From Polycladidibacter hongkongensis (lineage in GTDB: Bacteria > Pseudomonadota > Alphaproteobacteria > Rhizobiales > Stappiaceae): a stretch of 64,000 bases of DNA. The position numbers and the translations under genes were made by a program. Position 1 is the stretch's first letter. Each line of letters starts with the position of its first letter. The stretch is from positions 62,001 through 126,000 of the forward strand of contig NZ_LLWC01000036.1 in the NCBI RefSeq assembly GCF_001561995.1. The letters are read 5' to 3'. The notes below the pieces were generated by a model. The model was not told the origin of the DNA. It made no database searches and saw only the letters and a list, made by a program, of their open reading frames with translations. Positions 1 through 7,146 of the stretch are shown here, in pieces.

Positions 1-687
1 CCACTTAAGTAAAGCACAAGGGATGAGAACAGAGGCCCAGTGAGCGCGGCTGCCGGGAATCGCAAGATCTTCGCAAGAAAAGCCGCCAAAGCTGCCAAGG
101 CAAACAGCAGCGTGTAGTCTTGCCAAGCTTTGATGTCAATATTTGACGTCATCGCCGCCGAAGATGCCGGTGCCGCGCTGGACATGTCGCCAACAGCATC
201 GCCTAGAACAACTGGCATCAAGGCAACGAGGAGCACCAAGCGGAGGGTTTGTGCAGTTACGACGGGTTGCGCCTCGGTTTTGTACTCATCAGCGAGGGCT
301 AGGACCATGGGCAGCGCACCGGGAATAGACGCGAAAAACGCGGCCTGCTTGTTCCAGCGACAGATAAAGACAAGAAACGCCGTTGTGCTGGCTATGAGCA
401 ATGGCAAAAGCGCAAGCACGCCTGCAAGGGTGATCGGCCAACGGGAGAGATATGACAGTGTTTCCGGCGGCACTCTTGCACCGACGACACAGCCCAGCAC
501 CTGATAGAGCAGCACTTCACCGCGCTGGCCAAAGGGCATCTTCAATGGCCCGAATGCCTGAGAGCATATGGCCGCTGCCATTACTGGACCGGTGATCATC
601 GCTGCGGGCAGTGAAATCAAACTGGCGAGTGCAAAGCCTGTGACGCCGATCAGGGGCAGAAGGAAGAGTAACTTCGCGTTGTTCATG
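1..687 (-). CDS. AbrB family inner-membrane protein (C-terminus cut by window edge)
   Basis: The reading frame opens at the ATG at 687 (MNNAKLLFLL) and runs 229 codons without a stop to base 1, so the 3' end lies outside the window. The product is very hydrophobic, with repeated Gly/Ala/Leu membrane segments. Phrases such as PAAMITGPVMAAA near the N-terminus and PAAALTGPLFSSL near the visible end form the internal duplication of the AbrB (PF05145) membrane family, sometimes annotated as ammonia monooxygenase-like. This is not the DNA-binding AbrB. Function is unknown; members are predicted transporters or regulators. The gene diverges from hemN across 214 bases. The family call is by pattern recognition. 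Confidence 0.72.
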
Positions 688-854
688 GTCCTCTCTTCCT
701 GTTGGTTCTGGCGGTTTTTAGCGGTAGTTCACGGTGTTTGACCGTAGAAGGCGTTAGTATAAAAGTCAATATAACTGACCTATTCGTTGCAAGAGCGTAG
801 GTGCTTCAATCTACTTGCTGCACCATCCCGCGTTTTTAAAAAATTCTAATCTGC

Positions 855-868
855 TTGATCCCAATCAA
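855..868. promoter_or_regulatory. FNR/FixK box upstream of hemN
   Basis: The site TTGATCCCAATCAA is a perfect palindrome matching the FNR/FixK consensus TTGAT-N4-ATCAA. Its centre (861.5) is about 41 bases before the hemN ATG. A TAAATT hexamer at 890-895 is a plausible -10 element, which would start transcription at about 902. FixK is encoded 1.2 kb away and carries an E-xx-SR recognition helix suited to this sequence. Confidence 0.85.
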
Positions 869-901
869 AGAAAGCTCAGGTCAAGGCGATAAATTGCCGC
901 C

Positions 902-2254
902 ATGATCCAAGCCCATGTAAAATACGCCAGTCGTACAGTTCCACGCTACACATCCTATCCCACTGCCCCTCACTTTAGCGATGCAGTGAACGGGGAGGCC
1001 TGCGCAAACTGGTTGAGAACCTTGCCGGGCGACGAGGCAATTTCTTTGTATCTGCACGTGCCGTTTTGCCGGGAAATGTGCCACTACTGTGGCTGCAACA
1101 CCAAGGCGACACGAAAGCTGGCGCCGGTTGCTGCCTATGCGCAGACCTTATTGAAAGAAATCGATCTTGTTGGGGAAACACTGGGCAAGCGCCTGCGCGT
1201 GCAGCACATACACTGGGGCGGCGGCACGCCAAGCATGCTGGCCCGCGATGACTTTCTGGCGTTGCTGACGCGGCTAAGGCGTTACTTTGATTTTGATGCG
1301 ACGATTGAGCATGCGATCGAGCTTGATCCACGCACAGTTACACCCTATTTGGCACAGACTTTGCGCATGGGGGGCATTACACGCGCGAGTTTAGGCGTGC
1401 AGGATTTTGATGGCGATGTACAGCGCAAAATCGGCCGGGTACAGCCGTTCGAGCAAGTCGTCAACGCGGTGGCCGCTCTGCGGGCCGAAGGGATAGAGGC
1501 CATCAACTTTGACTTGATGTATGGGCTTCCCGGCCAAAGTGAGCAAACGATTCTGGACAGTGTAGCAAAAACGGCAGAATTGGCGCCGGGCCGGGTTGCG
1601 CTGTTCGGCTACGCGCATGTGCCGTGGTTCAAGAAGCACCAGCAATTGATCAAGGAAGCGGATCTGCCTTCTGCTGATGAGCGCATTTTGCTAAATGCAG
1701 TCTCCCGCGAGGCGCTTGTCAAGGCTGGTTATGAGGCTATTGGGCTTGATCACTTTGCACTGCCAAGTGATGATATGGCGATAGCGCTTCGAGAGAGAAA
1801 TTTACGACGCAACTTCCAAGGCTACACAACAGATACAGCAGACACACTCATCGGTTTTGGCCCTTCTTCTATCGGCTTTTTGCCCAATGGCGGTTATTAC
1901 CAGAACAGCCCTGATGCCCGCGGCTGGGCGCGGCAAGTGGAAGCTGGCCAACTGCCTGTCTGCAAGGGGGTTGAGGTAAGCTGCGATGACAAGTGCCGCT
2001 CAGCCATCATCATGCAACTGATGACATATTACGAGGTGGATGTTGCCAGCATCGCCAAACAATATGGGTGCGATCTGAATCGTCTTTCAGACGGCTTTGA
2101 ACGCTTGGAAGAGCTGGTTCGCGATGGCCTTGTGCACGTGTATCGCGGCAAAATTACACTCAGCGACGAAGGTCGGCGCTATGTTCGCGTGGCTGCCTCG
2201 GCGTTTGATGCCTATCTGCCACAGCAACAGGCAAGGCACTCTGTAGCGGTTTAA
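902..2254 (+). CDS. hemN: Oxygen-independent coproporphyrinogen III oxidase HemN
   Basis: This radical-SAM enzyme makes protoporphyrinogen IX from coproporphyrinogen III without oxygen, in the cytoplasmic haem pathway. The 450-residue product has the HemN form of the 4Fe-4S motif, CxxxCxxCxC, at C56, C60, C63 and C65. The HemN N-terminal signature VPRYTSYPTAPHFS lies at 13-26, a GGGTPS motif follows, and the C-terminal HemN domain is present. Length is normal for the family. An FNR/FixK box ends 33 bases before the ATG and no Shine-Dalgarno sequence is positioned for this start, so the mRNA may be leaderless. The gene faces fixK, with a terminator between them, and is a likely direct target of FixK under low oxygen. 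Confidence 0.95.
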   Translation: MIQAHVKYASRTVPRYTSYPTAPHFSDAVNGEACANWLRTLPGDEAISLYLHVPFCREMCHYCGCNTKATRKLAPVAAYAQTLLKEIDLVGETLGKRLRVQHIHWGGGTPSMLARDDFLALLTRLRRYFDFDATIEHAIELDPRTVTPYLAQTLRMGGITRASLGVQDFDGDVQRKIGRVQPFEQVVNAVAALRAEGIEAINFDLMYGLPGQSEQTILDSVAKTAELAPGRVALFGYAHVPWFKKHQQLIKEADLPSADERILLNAVSREALVKAGYEAIGLDHFALPSDDMAIALRERNLRRNFQGYTTDTADTLIGFGPSSIGFLPNGGYYQNSPDARGWARQVEAGQLPVCKGVEVSCDDKCRSAIIMQLMTYYEVDVASIAKQYGCDLNRLSDGFERLEELVRDGLVHVYRGKITLSDEGRRYVRVAASAFDAYLPQQQARHSVAV

Positions 2255-2279
2255 GGGCACCTCAAGCGCCAAAAATCAT

Positions 2280-2317
2280 GGGGCCTTGCTTTTAAAAAAG
2301 CAGGCCCCGTTGTTTTT
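2280..2317 (+). terminator. Intrinsic terminator after hemN
   Basis: A GC-rich stem begins with GGGGCC at 2280 and closes with GGCCCC at 2303-2308. An inner A/T-rich helix extends it, and GTTGTTTTT follows. It sits between the convergent hemN and fixK genes and may act on both strands. Confidence 0.8.
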
Positions 2318-2349
2318 GGCTCTCACCGCGGCTTGGCATCTCGCGGAGG

Positions 2350-3072
2350 CTAGTGGATCCCAGTTAGCTGACAAATCCCGCAAATGTTAGCAATGTGGAT
2401 GCTATCCTGCTTCTCGACCTTGATGAGGCCGCGCTTCTTTAACTGAGAGACCACTCGCGAGACGGTCTCGATGGTGAGGCCGAGATAATCCGCGATCTCT
2501 TGCCTAGTCATTGAAAGCACGACGGTACGGGTGTCTGGCCTGCCCTCTTCTGCTGGCCCTTCACAGCCATTGCCACCGCGATTTGGCACAAGGCTCATCA
2601 GAAAGGTGCTGACCCGCTCCAGCGCGGATTTCCGTCCCAGCAGAACCGTATGTTCATGCAGGTTTTCCATTTGCAAAAGCAGGCATTTATTGATGTGGCT
2701 TTGCATCTGAGCCGAGGCTTCTGCCTCGCGCGCTTCAATGACGACCAATTCTGTGTCTGTCAGCGCTTCTGCTGTGCAATCATATTCCGAATGACGGGAA
2801 AAGCCGAGCATATCCCCTTCTCGGACAATGTAGACGACCTGACGGCGTCCATCCGGCAACAGTTTGTAAAGCATGATCACGCCGGACACGACCTCGTAGA
2901 GGCGCTCTGCGGTATCACCTTCATAAAACAAAACTTCGTGCGCGTTGATGCGGTGGCGGCGGCTCTGGCCAAGGCCGGCCTCCCAAGTTTCGCGCCCGAC
3001 ACTACGCAGCTTTGCTAGATCGTTGATGCAGACGTCCTCAGATCTCTGATAGGCGGCTTGAGCATGCTCCAT
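2350..3072 (-). CDS. fixK: FixK-type Crp/Fnr family transcription regulator
   Basis: The gene encodes a 240-residue regulator with an N-terminal cyclic-nucleotide-like beta-roll (LFYEGDTAERLYEVVSG) and a C-terminal winged helix-turn-helix. The recognition helix TIETVSRVVS has the E-xx-SR residues that read TTGAT-N4-ATCAA sites. The N-terminal cysteine cluster that holds the Fe-S centre of FNR is absent, leaving one early Cys. This points to FixK, whose level is set by FixLJ, rather than a direct oxygen sensor. I chose the ATG at 3072 because AGGAGGG lies just upstream; the frame could extend to 3162 but no such signal is evident there. A near-perfect FNR box about 125 bases upstream suggests autoregulation. 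The gene lies downstream of fixL, fixJ and a single receiver. Confidence 0.88.
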   Translation of the reverse strand: MEHAQAAYQRSEDVCINDLAKLRSVGRETWEAGLGQSRRHRINAHEVLFYEGDTAERLYEVVSGVIMLYKLLPDGRRQVVYIVREGDMLGFSRHSEYDCTAEALTDTELVVIEAREAEASAQMQSHINKCLLLQMENLHEHTVLLGRKSALERVSTFLMSLVPNRGGNGCEGPAEEGRPDTRTVVLSMTRQEIADYLGLTIETVSRVVSQLKKRGLIKVEKQDSIHIANICGICQLTGIH

Positions 3073-3193
3073 AATCCCTCCTCTGCGGCTTAAGCCGCAA
3101 ATGTTGTTCTTTGTAGGCAAATGCGCGGTTTGCCCATCGCGCATACAAAGAAAGCCTGTCAAAATCGCCGCGTCCCGTCACGAAATGGCGTTT

Positions 3194-3207
3194 TTGATCT
3201 AGATCAT
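3194..3207. promoter_or_regulatory. FNR/FixK box upstream of fixK
   Basis: TTGATCTAGATCAT matches TTGAT-N4-ATCAA with one mismatch at the last base. It lies 121 bases before the chosen fixK ATG. At the usual activator spacing of -41.5, transcription would start near 3159, downstream of the alternative long start. Auto-activation or auto-repression by FixK or a paralogue is inferred. Confidence 0.7.
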
Positions 3208-3317
3208 GTCTAACTGGTCTGAGAGCTGGGGAAAATAGGGTTTGCTACTTAGTGTAGGTAAATTAGTATTCTTGCCTAAGTTGCGTAAATGGGCAAGGTT
3301 CTCTGGTCTTTCGCAAA

Positions 3318-3659
3318 TTAGCGATCAATAAATTTGAATAAACTCTCGGCGCGCAAGGGTTTACGCAGTAACGGGGGCCGCTCGTTACCCTGAAAATCCT
3401 GAGAAATCTCGCTGAGGCGCTTGCCGCTCATGGCCACTATATGCGGAGGCTTAGCCTTGGCCCGCAGGCGTTGGATCAAATCTGCGCCTTGTACACCTGG
3501 CAGTTGTAGATCAACAAATACCAGATCATCATCGGCCACTCTAGCGCCTTGCAAAAACGACTCACCGTCGGCAAAGCAACAAGCCTCTATCCCTGTCTCC
3601 TCCAAGAGCAGAGCTATCGCCTCCCGAACCGACCTGTCGTCTTCGACAATGTAGATCAC
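3318..3659 (-). CDS. Single-domain response regulator, FixT-like receiver
   Basis: The 113-residue product is a stand-alone receiver domain. Acidic-pocket residues D7 and D8, phosphoacceptor D50 (LVFVDLQLPG), the switch Ser in AMSGK and the conserved Lys in LRKPL are all present, so it should be phosphorylatable. There is no output domain. It lies between fixJ and fixK on the same strand. In Caulobacter a single-domain receiver, FixT, is made under FixLJ control and inhibits the FixL kinase; position and architecture suggest the same role here. A terminator separates it from fixJ, so it probably has its own promoter in 3660-3757. It could instead be a phosphate sink. The receiver call is firm, the FixT role is inferred. 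Confidence 0.8.
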   Translation of the reverse strand: MIYIVEDDRSVREAIALLLEETGIEACCFADGESFLQGARVADDDLVFVDLQLPGVQGADLIQRLRAKAKPPHIVAMSGKRLSEISQDFQGNERPPLLRKPLRAESLFKFIDR

Positions 3660-3757
3660 ACTCGCCTCATGACTTGTCCACGCTCTCTACCGCCAAGCTC
3701 TCCCAAGCTCTGGATAGATGCGACATTATGGACCACATCGAAAGGTCTGTAGTGCGT

Positions 3758-3796
3758 AAAAACCCGCCTACGCAATCAATTTCATTGCGTGGCGGG
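3758..3796 (-). terminator. Intrinsic terminator after fixJ
   Basis: Read on the minus strand, a long stem pairs GCCCGCCACGCAAT-side bases 3784-3796 with 3763-3776, apart from one bulged base, and is followed by TTTTT (A-run 3758-3762). It lies 27 bases past the fixJ stop and separates fixLJ transcription from the receiver and fixK. Confidence 0.8.
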
Positions 3797-3823
3797 CTCA
3801 TAATCTCGTTTATCCACGCCAGA

Positions 3824-4432
3824 TTAGGCTGGATTTTCACCTGTAAGAACAATGCGAACGAGGTCCGCAGCGTTTCTTGCGCCCAGTTTTTCCATGATTC
3901 GAGCACGGTGTACTTCAACAGTTCTAGGCGAAATTTTCAGATTGCGACCAGCTTCTTTGTTGGAGGCACCTGAGGTGATTTCTTTCAAGACTTGGCGCTC
4001 ACGCGGGGTAAGCGTTTCTGCACCGGGGAAGTTACCAAGTCCGGCGTCACCGCCTTTTGATGTGGCGGCGATGGCTTCGCGAACATGCGAGATGACGCTT
4101 TCAACATCAAATGGCTTTTCGAAGAAATCATAGGCACCGGACTTGATCGCTTCCACAGCCATAGGGATGTCCCCTTGACCGGAGATGATGAAGATCGGCG
4201 CTTCAAAATGCTCTGCATGCAGTGTTTTCAAGATATCGATGCCGGAACGACCCGGCATGTGCACATCCAACAACACACAAGCTGGCTTGTCGTTTGCGAC
4301 GTTGGCCAAGAATTGCTCGGCATCAACAAAGGCGGAAACATCAAAGCCTTCGGTTTCAAAAAGCAAGGTCAACGCATCGCGTACGGCAGGGTCGTCGTCT
4401 ACGACATGGATCTTGTGGGGGATTGCGGACAT
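3824..4432 (-). CDS. fixJ: Response regulator FixJ
   Basis: The 202-residue product has an N-terminal receiver with acidic residues D12-D14, phosphoacceptor D56 (VLLDVHMPG), and a Lys in FEKPFD. A C-terminal LuxR/FixJ helix-turn-helix follows, with TPRERQVLKEI, NKEAGRNLKISPRTVEVHR and AGARNAADLVR-type helices. Length is typical of FixJ. It should be phosphorylated by FixL at low oxygen and activate fixK. I chose the ATG at 4432 (MSAIPHK), which has AAGGAT upstream and gives the normal N-terminus; an upstream start at 4468 would add 12 residues. It lies 40 bases after fixL and is presumably co-transcribed with it. Confidence 0.92.
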   Translation of the reverse strand: MSAIPHKIHVVDDDPAVRDALTLLFETEGFDVSAFVDAEQFLANVANDKPACVLLDVHMPGRSGIDILKTLHAEHFEAPIFIISGQGDIPMAVEAIKSGAYDFFEKPFDVESVISHVREAIAATSKGGDAGLGNFPGAETLTPRERQVLKEITSGASNKEAGRNLKISPRTVEVHRARIMEKLGARNAADLVRIVLTGENPA

Positions 4433-4472
4433 TACTGTTATATCCTTCTTGTTAACCGGCAAACACATGAGA

Positions 4473-5603
4473 TTACGCGTCCTCCGGCTCCTTCGCGTTA
4501 TCGGCAGTGGTTTTTACTGGTATGCGCAACACGAATGTTGCCCCCTCACCCTCTTGATAGGGTTCTGCATACAAGTCGCCGCCATGGTTTTGAGCAATAC
4601 TGCGTGAAATTGCGAGGCCAACGCCCAGCCCTCTCTGCTTCGTGCCCGAAAATGCTTTAAAGAGGTTCTCACGTGCTGCGTCTGGCAAGCCCGGGCCGGT
4701 ATCCTGCACTTTTACAAGAACGTTTTCCGGCTCCAATACAGCAGAGATTGTGACTGTTGGCGCTTCGCTGCTGCGCGCTGCCTGACAGGCGTTCCTAATC
4801 AAGTTAATAAGGATCTGCTGGATCTGCACCGCATCGACAGCGAGTTTGTATTGGGCATCTGCGAAGGCATTGACTACCTTAACACCATCATCACGGTGGG
4901 AAACGTGCACAAGCTCCATGCAGTCATTGATGAGCTTTTGCAGGCAAACACCGGTGCGTTTTGGCTCTTGCTTTTCGACAAAGCCGCGCATGCGCTGGAT
5001 GATCTGGCTGGCACGCCCAGCCTCGTCGACTGCCTTCTCCATGATCTTAAGTAGCTGTTCATCATGGTCGTCTTGAGATTTTACCCGGCGCGCCGCTGTC
5101 TGTATGTACAGCATCAACGCTGTAAGAGGCTGATTGATTTCATGGGCAATTGCCGCACCCATTTCATCCAAAGCGTTGACCCGGGTCATAACCACGAGGT
5201 TTGATTGCAACTCACGCAAGCGATTTTCGATTTCCCGCTTAGATCGCAAGTCGCGAATAATACCGATAAACTGTTGGCCATCTGAAGTGTCCGCTTCGCC
5301 CACAGACAGTTCAATCGGGAAGTTTGTCCCATCCTTGTGTTGGCCCTCCACTTCGCGACCAATACCAATGATGCGCTTTTCGCCAGTTTGCTGGTAGCGG
5401 CGGATATACTCATCATGCTGTATGGCATGGGATTTTGGCATGAGCATCGCGACGTTCTGGCCAACCACTTCTTCGCGGGTGTAGCCAAACATCTTCTCGC
5501 AGGCACCGTTATACACCAGAATGGTTCCCTTCTGGTCAATGACGACGATACCGTCGACAGCAGTTTGCAGCACACTCTCTAAGCGTGCGGTGGAAACCAA
5601 CAT
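4473..5603 (-). CDS. fixL: Oxygen-sensing histidine kinase FixL
   Basis: The 376-residue protein has no membrane segment. One PAS domain (about 5-120) is followed by HisKA with H154 (AIAHEINQPL) and a C-terminal HATPase with N-, G1- (DTGPGL) and G2-boxes (GLGVGLAIS). The haem-binding helix of FixL is recognisable: H63 in IQHDEYIRRY aligns with the haem ligand His200 of Bradyrhizobium FixL, R69 with Arg206, and R83 in IIGIGR with the oxygen-sensing Arg220. Oxygen bound to the haem would shut off autophosphorylation. The protein is cytosolic, with one PAS domain rather than the two of Bradyrhizobium or the membrane anchor of Sinorhizobium. It precedes fixJ in an apparent operon. Confidence 0.92.
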   Translation of the reverse strand: MLVSTARLESVLQTAVDGIVVIDQKGTILVYNGACEKMFGYTREEVVGQNVAMLMPKSHAIQHDEYIRRYQQTGEKRIIGIGREVEGQHKDGTNFPIELSVGEADTSDGQQFIGIIRDLRSKREIENRLRELQSNLVVMTRVNALDEMGAAIAHEINQPLTALMLYIQTAARRVKSQDDHDEQLLKIMEKAVDEAGRASQIIQRMRGFVEKQEPKRTGVCLQKLINDCMELVHVSHRDDGVKVVNAFADAQYKLAVDAVQIQQILINLIRNACQAARSSEAPTVTISAVLEPENVLVKVQDTGPGLPDAARENLFKAFSGTKQRGLGVGLAISRSIAQNHGGDLYAEPYQEGEGATFVLRIPVKTTADNAKEPEDA

Positions 5604-6208
5604 TGGAATTCCTCAATTTCTCTTGTGCCGTTGGGATGCTCGAAAAATAGCAAAGCCCCGATGGGTAATTTGACTAATCTGCTAGCGCAGCCATGGGAAA
5701 GCGTCAACCTGAATATTAGCGAATGCATGAGTTTGGTAAAACGATAAACCAGAACAAATCTGCTGTTTGTTCGTGACTATTATCACAAACACTCATGGCA
5801 AGAGCGGCAAAAGCAGCGATTGCTGCTTAGGTGTTTTTGCTGAATACTCCACAATCACCCCTTAGGTTTTTATGGATATTGAACCGCAGGATTGGCAAGA
5901 ATGCGCGCATTAACAGTGCCATTACGCCCTTGGGTCAGTTGGCGTGATACCATAATTTTTCTCAAGAATACCCATAAGAAAGATTTATCGGTCATTCTGA
6001 TACTTTGCATCACATAGATATATCTAAGGATAAGAATATTTTTTTGCCGCGCACATTTGTCGCAGAAAATTGACCCGCTTAATCACAACTAAAGGTCGGT
6101 AGCTTTCCCAATAATACAACCCAAATCTCCTCAGGCCTCCAGAGTCGCCTTAGCCAGCTTTAGCCTGCCGCGAAAATTGGGCACCCAAAGTCGCGAAGTT
6201 TGTCAGGA
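5604..6208. other. Intergenic region upstream of fixL
   Basis: About 600 A/T-rich bases hold no convincing gene. The region must contain the fixL promoter and the 3' end of the neighbouring minus-strand gene. The only structured element I see is the CRP-like palindrome at 5768-5791. Confidence 0.6.
5768..5791. promoter_or_regulatory. CRP-like palindrome upstream of fixL
   Basis: Arms TGTTCGTGA and TCACAAACA are separated by 6 bases and differ at one paired position. The core GTGA-N6-TCAC has the spacing of Crp-family operators. It lies 165 bases before the fixL start. The binding protein is unknown. Confidence 0.35.
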
Positions 6209-7012
6209 TCATCTGCAAAGACTGTAAGTGGTGGCGGCGCTGTAGATCGCTTTTGGGTAGGCGCGCACCGCGAACTCCGACTGGAGATGACGAAGGGCAA
6301 GTTGTAGACGCTTTTCAATGCCCTCGTTTACATGGACATCTGCCCAGATGGAGCACGGGAGGGCTGATGCGAGCATCTGCGCATAGTTTGGCATATCCCG
6401 TGTGCTCTGCGGCAGCATCGCGGCGATGCGTAGACGCTGAGCAACTTGTGTTGCCTGCGCATTGATGGCCGCCTCGCGCAAAAACGAAGGTGCTTTGTGC
6501 ATAGAAACTCGCACTGCGGCACCGACAAAACCCGCGAGGCGTTGTGGTGTGATGGATTGTTCGGCGCGCAGCGCTGTGTAAAGCGCCTCTGCAATGATGC
6601 TGGTTGAGATGTACAGCAGCCCTGCACTGTTCAACCCGTTTTGATTGCGTTTGGTTGCGGTTGTCCCTGCCTCTGTCTGGGCGGTGGTGTTTTGCTCGGC
6701 ATAGCTGGACGCAACTAGGCTTTGTTGCAGGGCACCGGCGCTGGAGAGAATGTCGATCAATTCAAAGCGAAGATACTGGCTTTTTTCATTGAGATATTGC
6801 GCCAAGCTTGGCAGATCGCGCAGGTCACCACCGGTGAGCAGGCATCTAATCCGCGTCAACGGGCCGGCTGGCTTGGGGCGAAACATTTGCGGATCCGGAA
6901 AACCAGTTTCATTGGAGGGCGCACTACTATTCGAAACACTTGGCACTGAGTTTTCTCCCAGCTTATTGTTGTTTTTTGAAAAGCTTGGCCAACTCTTTGA
7001 AATGTCGCCCAT
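6209..7012 (-). CDS. Hypothetical protein divergent from the CrbS-like kinase
   Basis: The 267-residue product is not one I recognise. Its first 50 residues are rich in Ser, Asn and Pro (low complexity). A segment rich in Thr, Gln and Asn near 110-130 separates an N-terminal region (LLTGGDLRDLPSLAQYL) from a helical C-terminal region containing ALYTALRAEQSITPQRLAGF. No signal peptide, membrane span or catalytic motif is evident. It starts 134 bases from the divergent symporter-type kinase gene and may share regulatory sequence with it. Coding potential is supported by the long open frame and codon use like its neighbours. Confidence 0.6.
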   Translation of the reverse strand: MGDISKSWPSFSKNNNKLGENSVPSVSNSSAPSNETGFPDPQMFRPKPAGPLTRIRCLLTGGDLRDLPSLAQYLNEKSQYLRFELIDILSSAGALQQSLVASSYAEQNTTAQTEAGTTATKRNQNGLNSAGLLYISTSIIAEALYTALRAEQSITPQRLAGFVGAAVRVSMHKAPSFLREAAINAQATQVAQRLRIAAMLPQSTRDMPNYAQMLASALPCSIWADVHVNEGIEKRLQLALRHLQSEFAVRAYPKAIYSAATTYSLCR

Positions 7013-7146
7013 TGTTTAAGGGAGGGCGTGGTTGTTCGGCTTGCTTTCCCGGTGATTTTCAGGAAGTCTAGCGCGAAGGGTACAAATAAAGCCTTAGCGC
7101 GTTGAGATTTTATGGGAAGCGCGTTGCTTTTTGCGGGGGGATCACC

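Noticed and set aside
3073-3162. Longer fixK start at 3162
   Set aside because: It lies close to or upstream of the predicted transcript start from the FNR box, adds a non-conserved tail, and has no Shine-Dalgarno sequence; ATG 3072 has AGGAGGG.
3667-3918. 83-residue minus-strand frame across the fixJ 3' end
   Set aside because: It overlaps fixJ coding sequence in another frame and spans the fixJ terminator hairpin.
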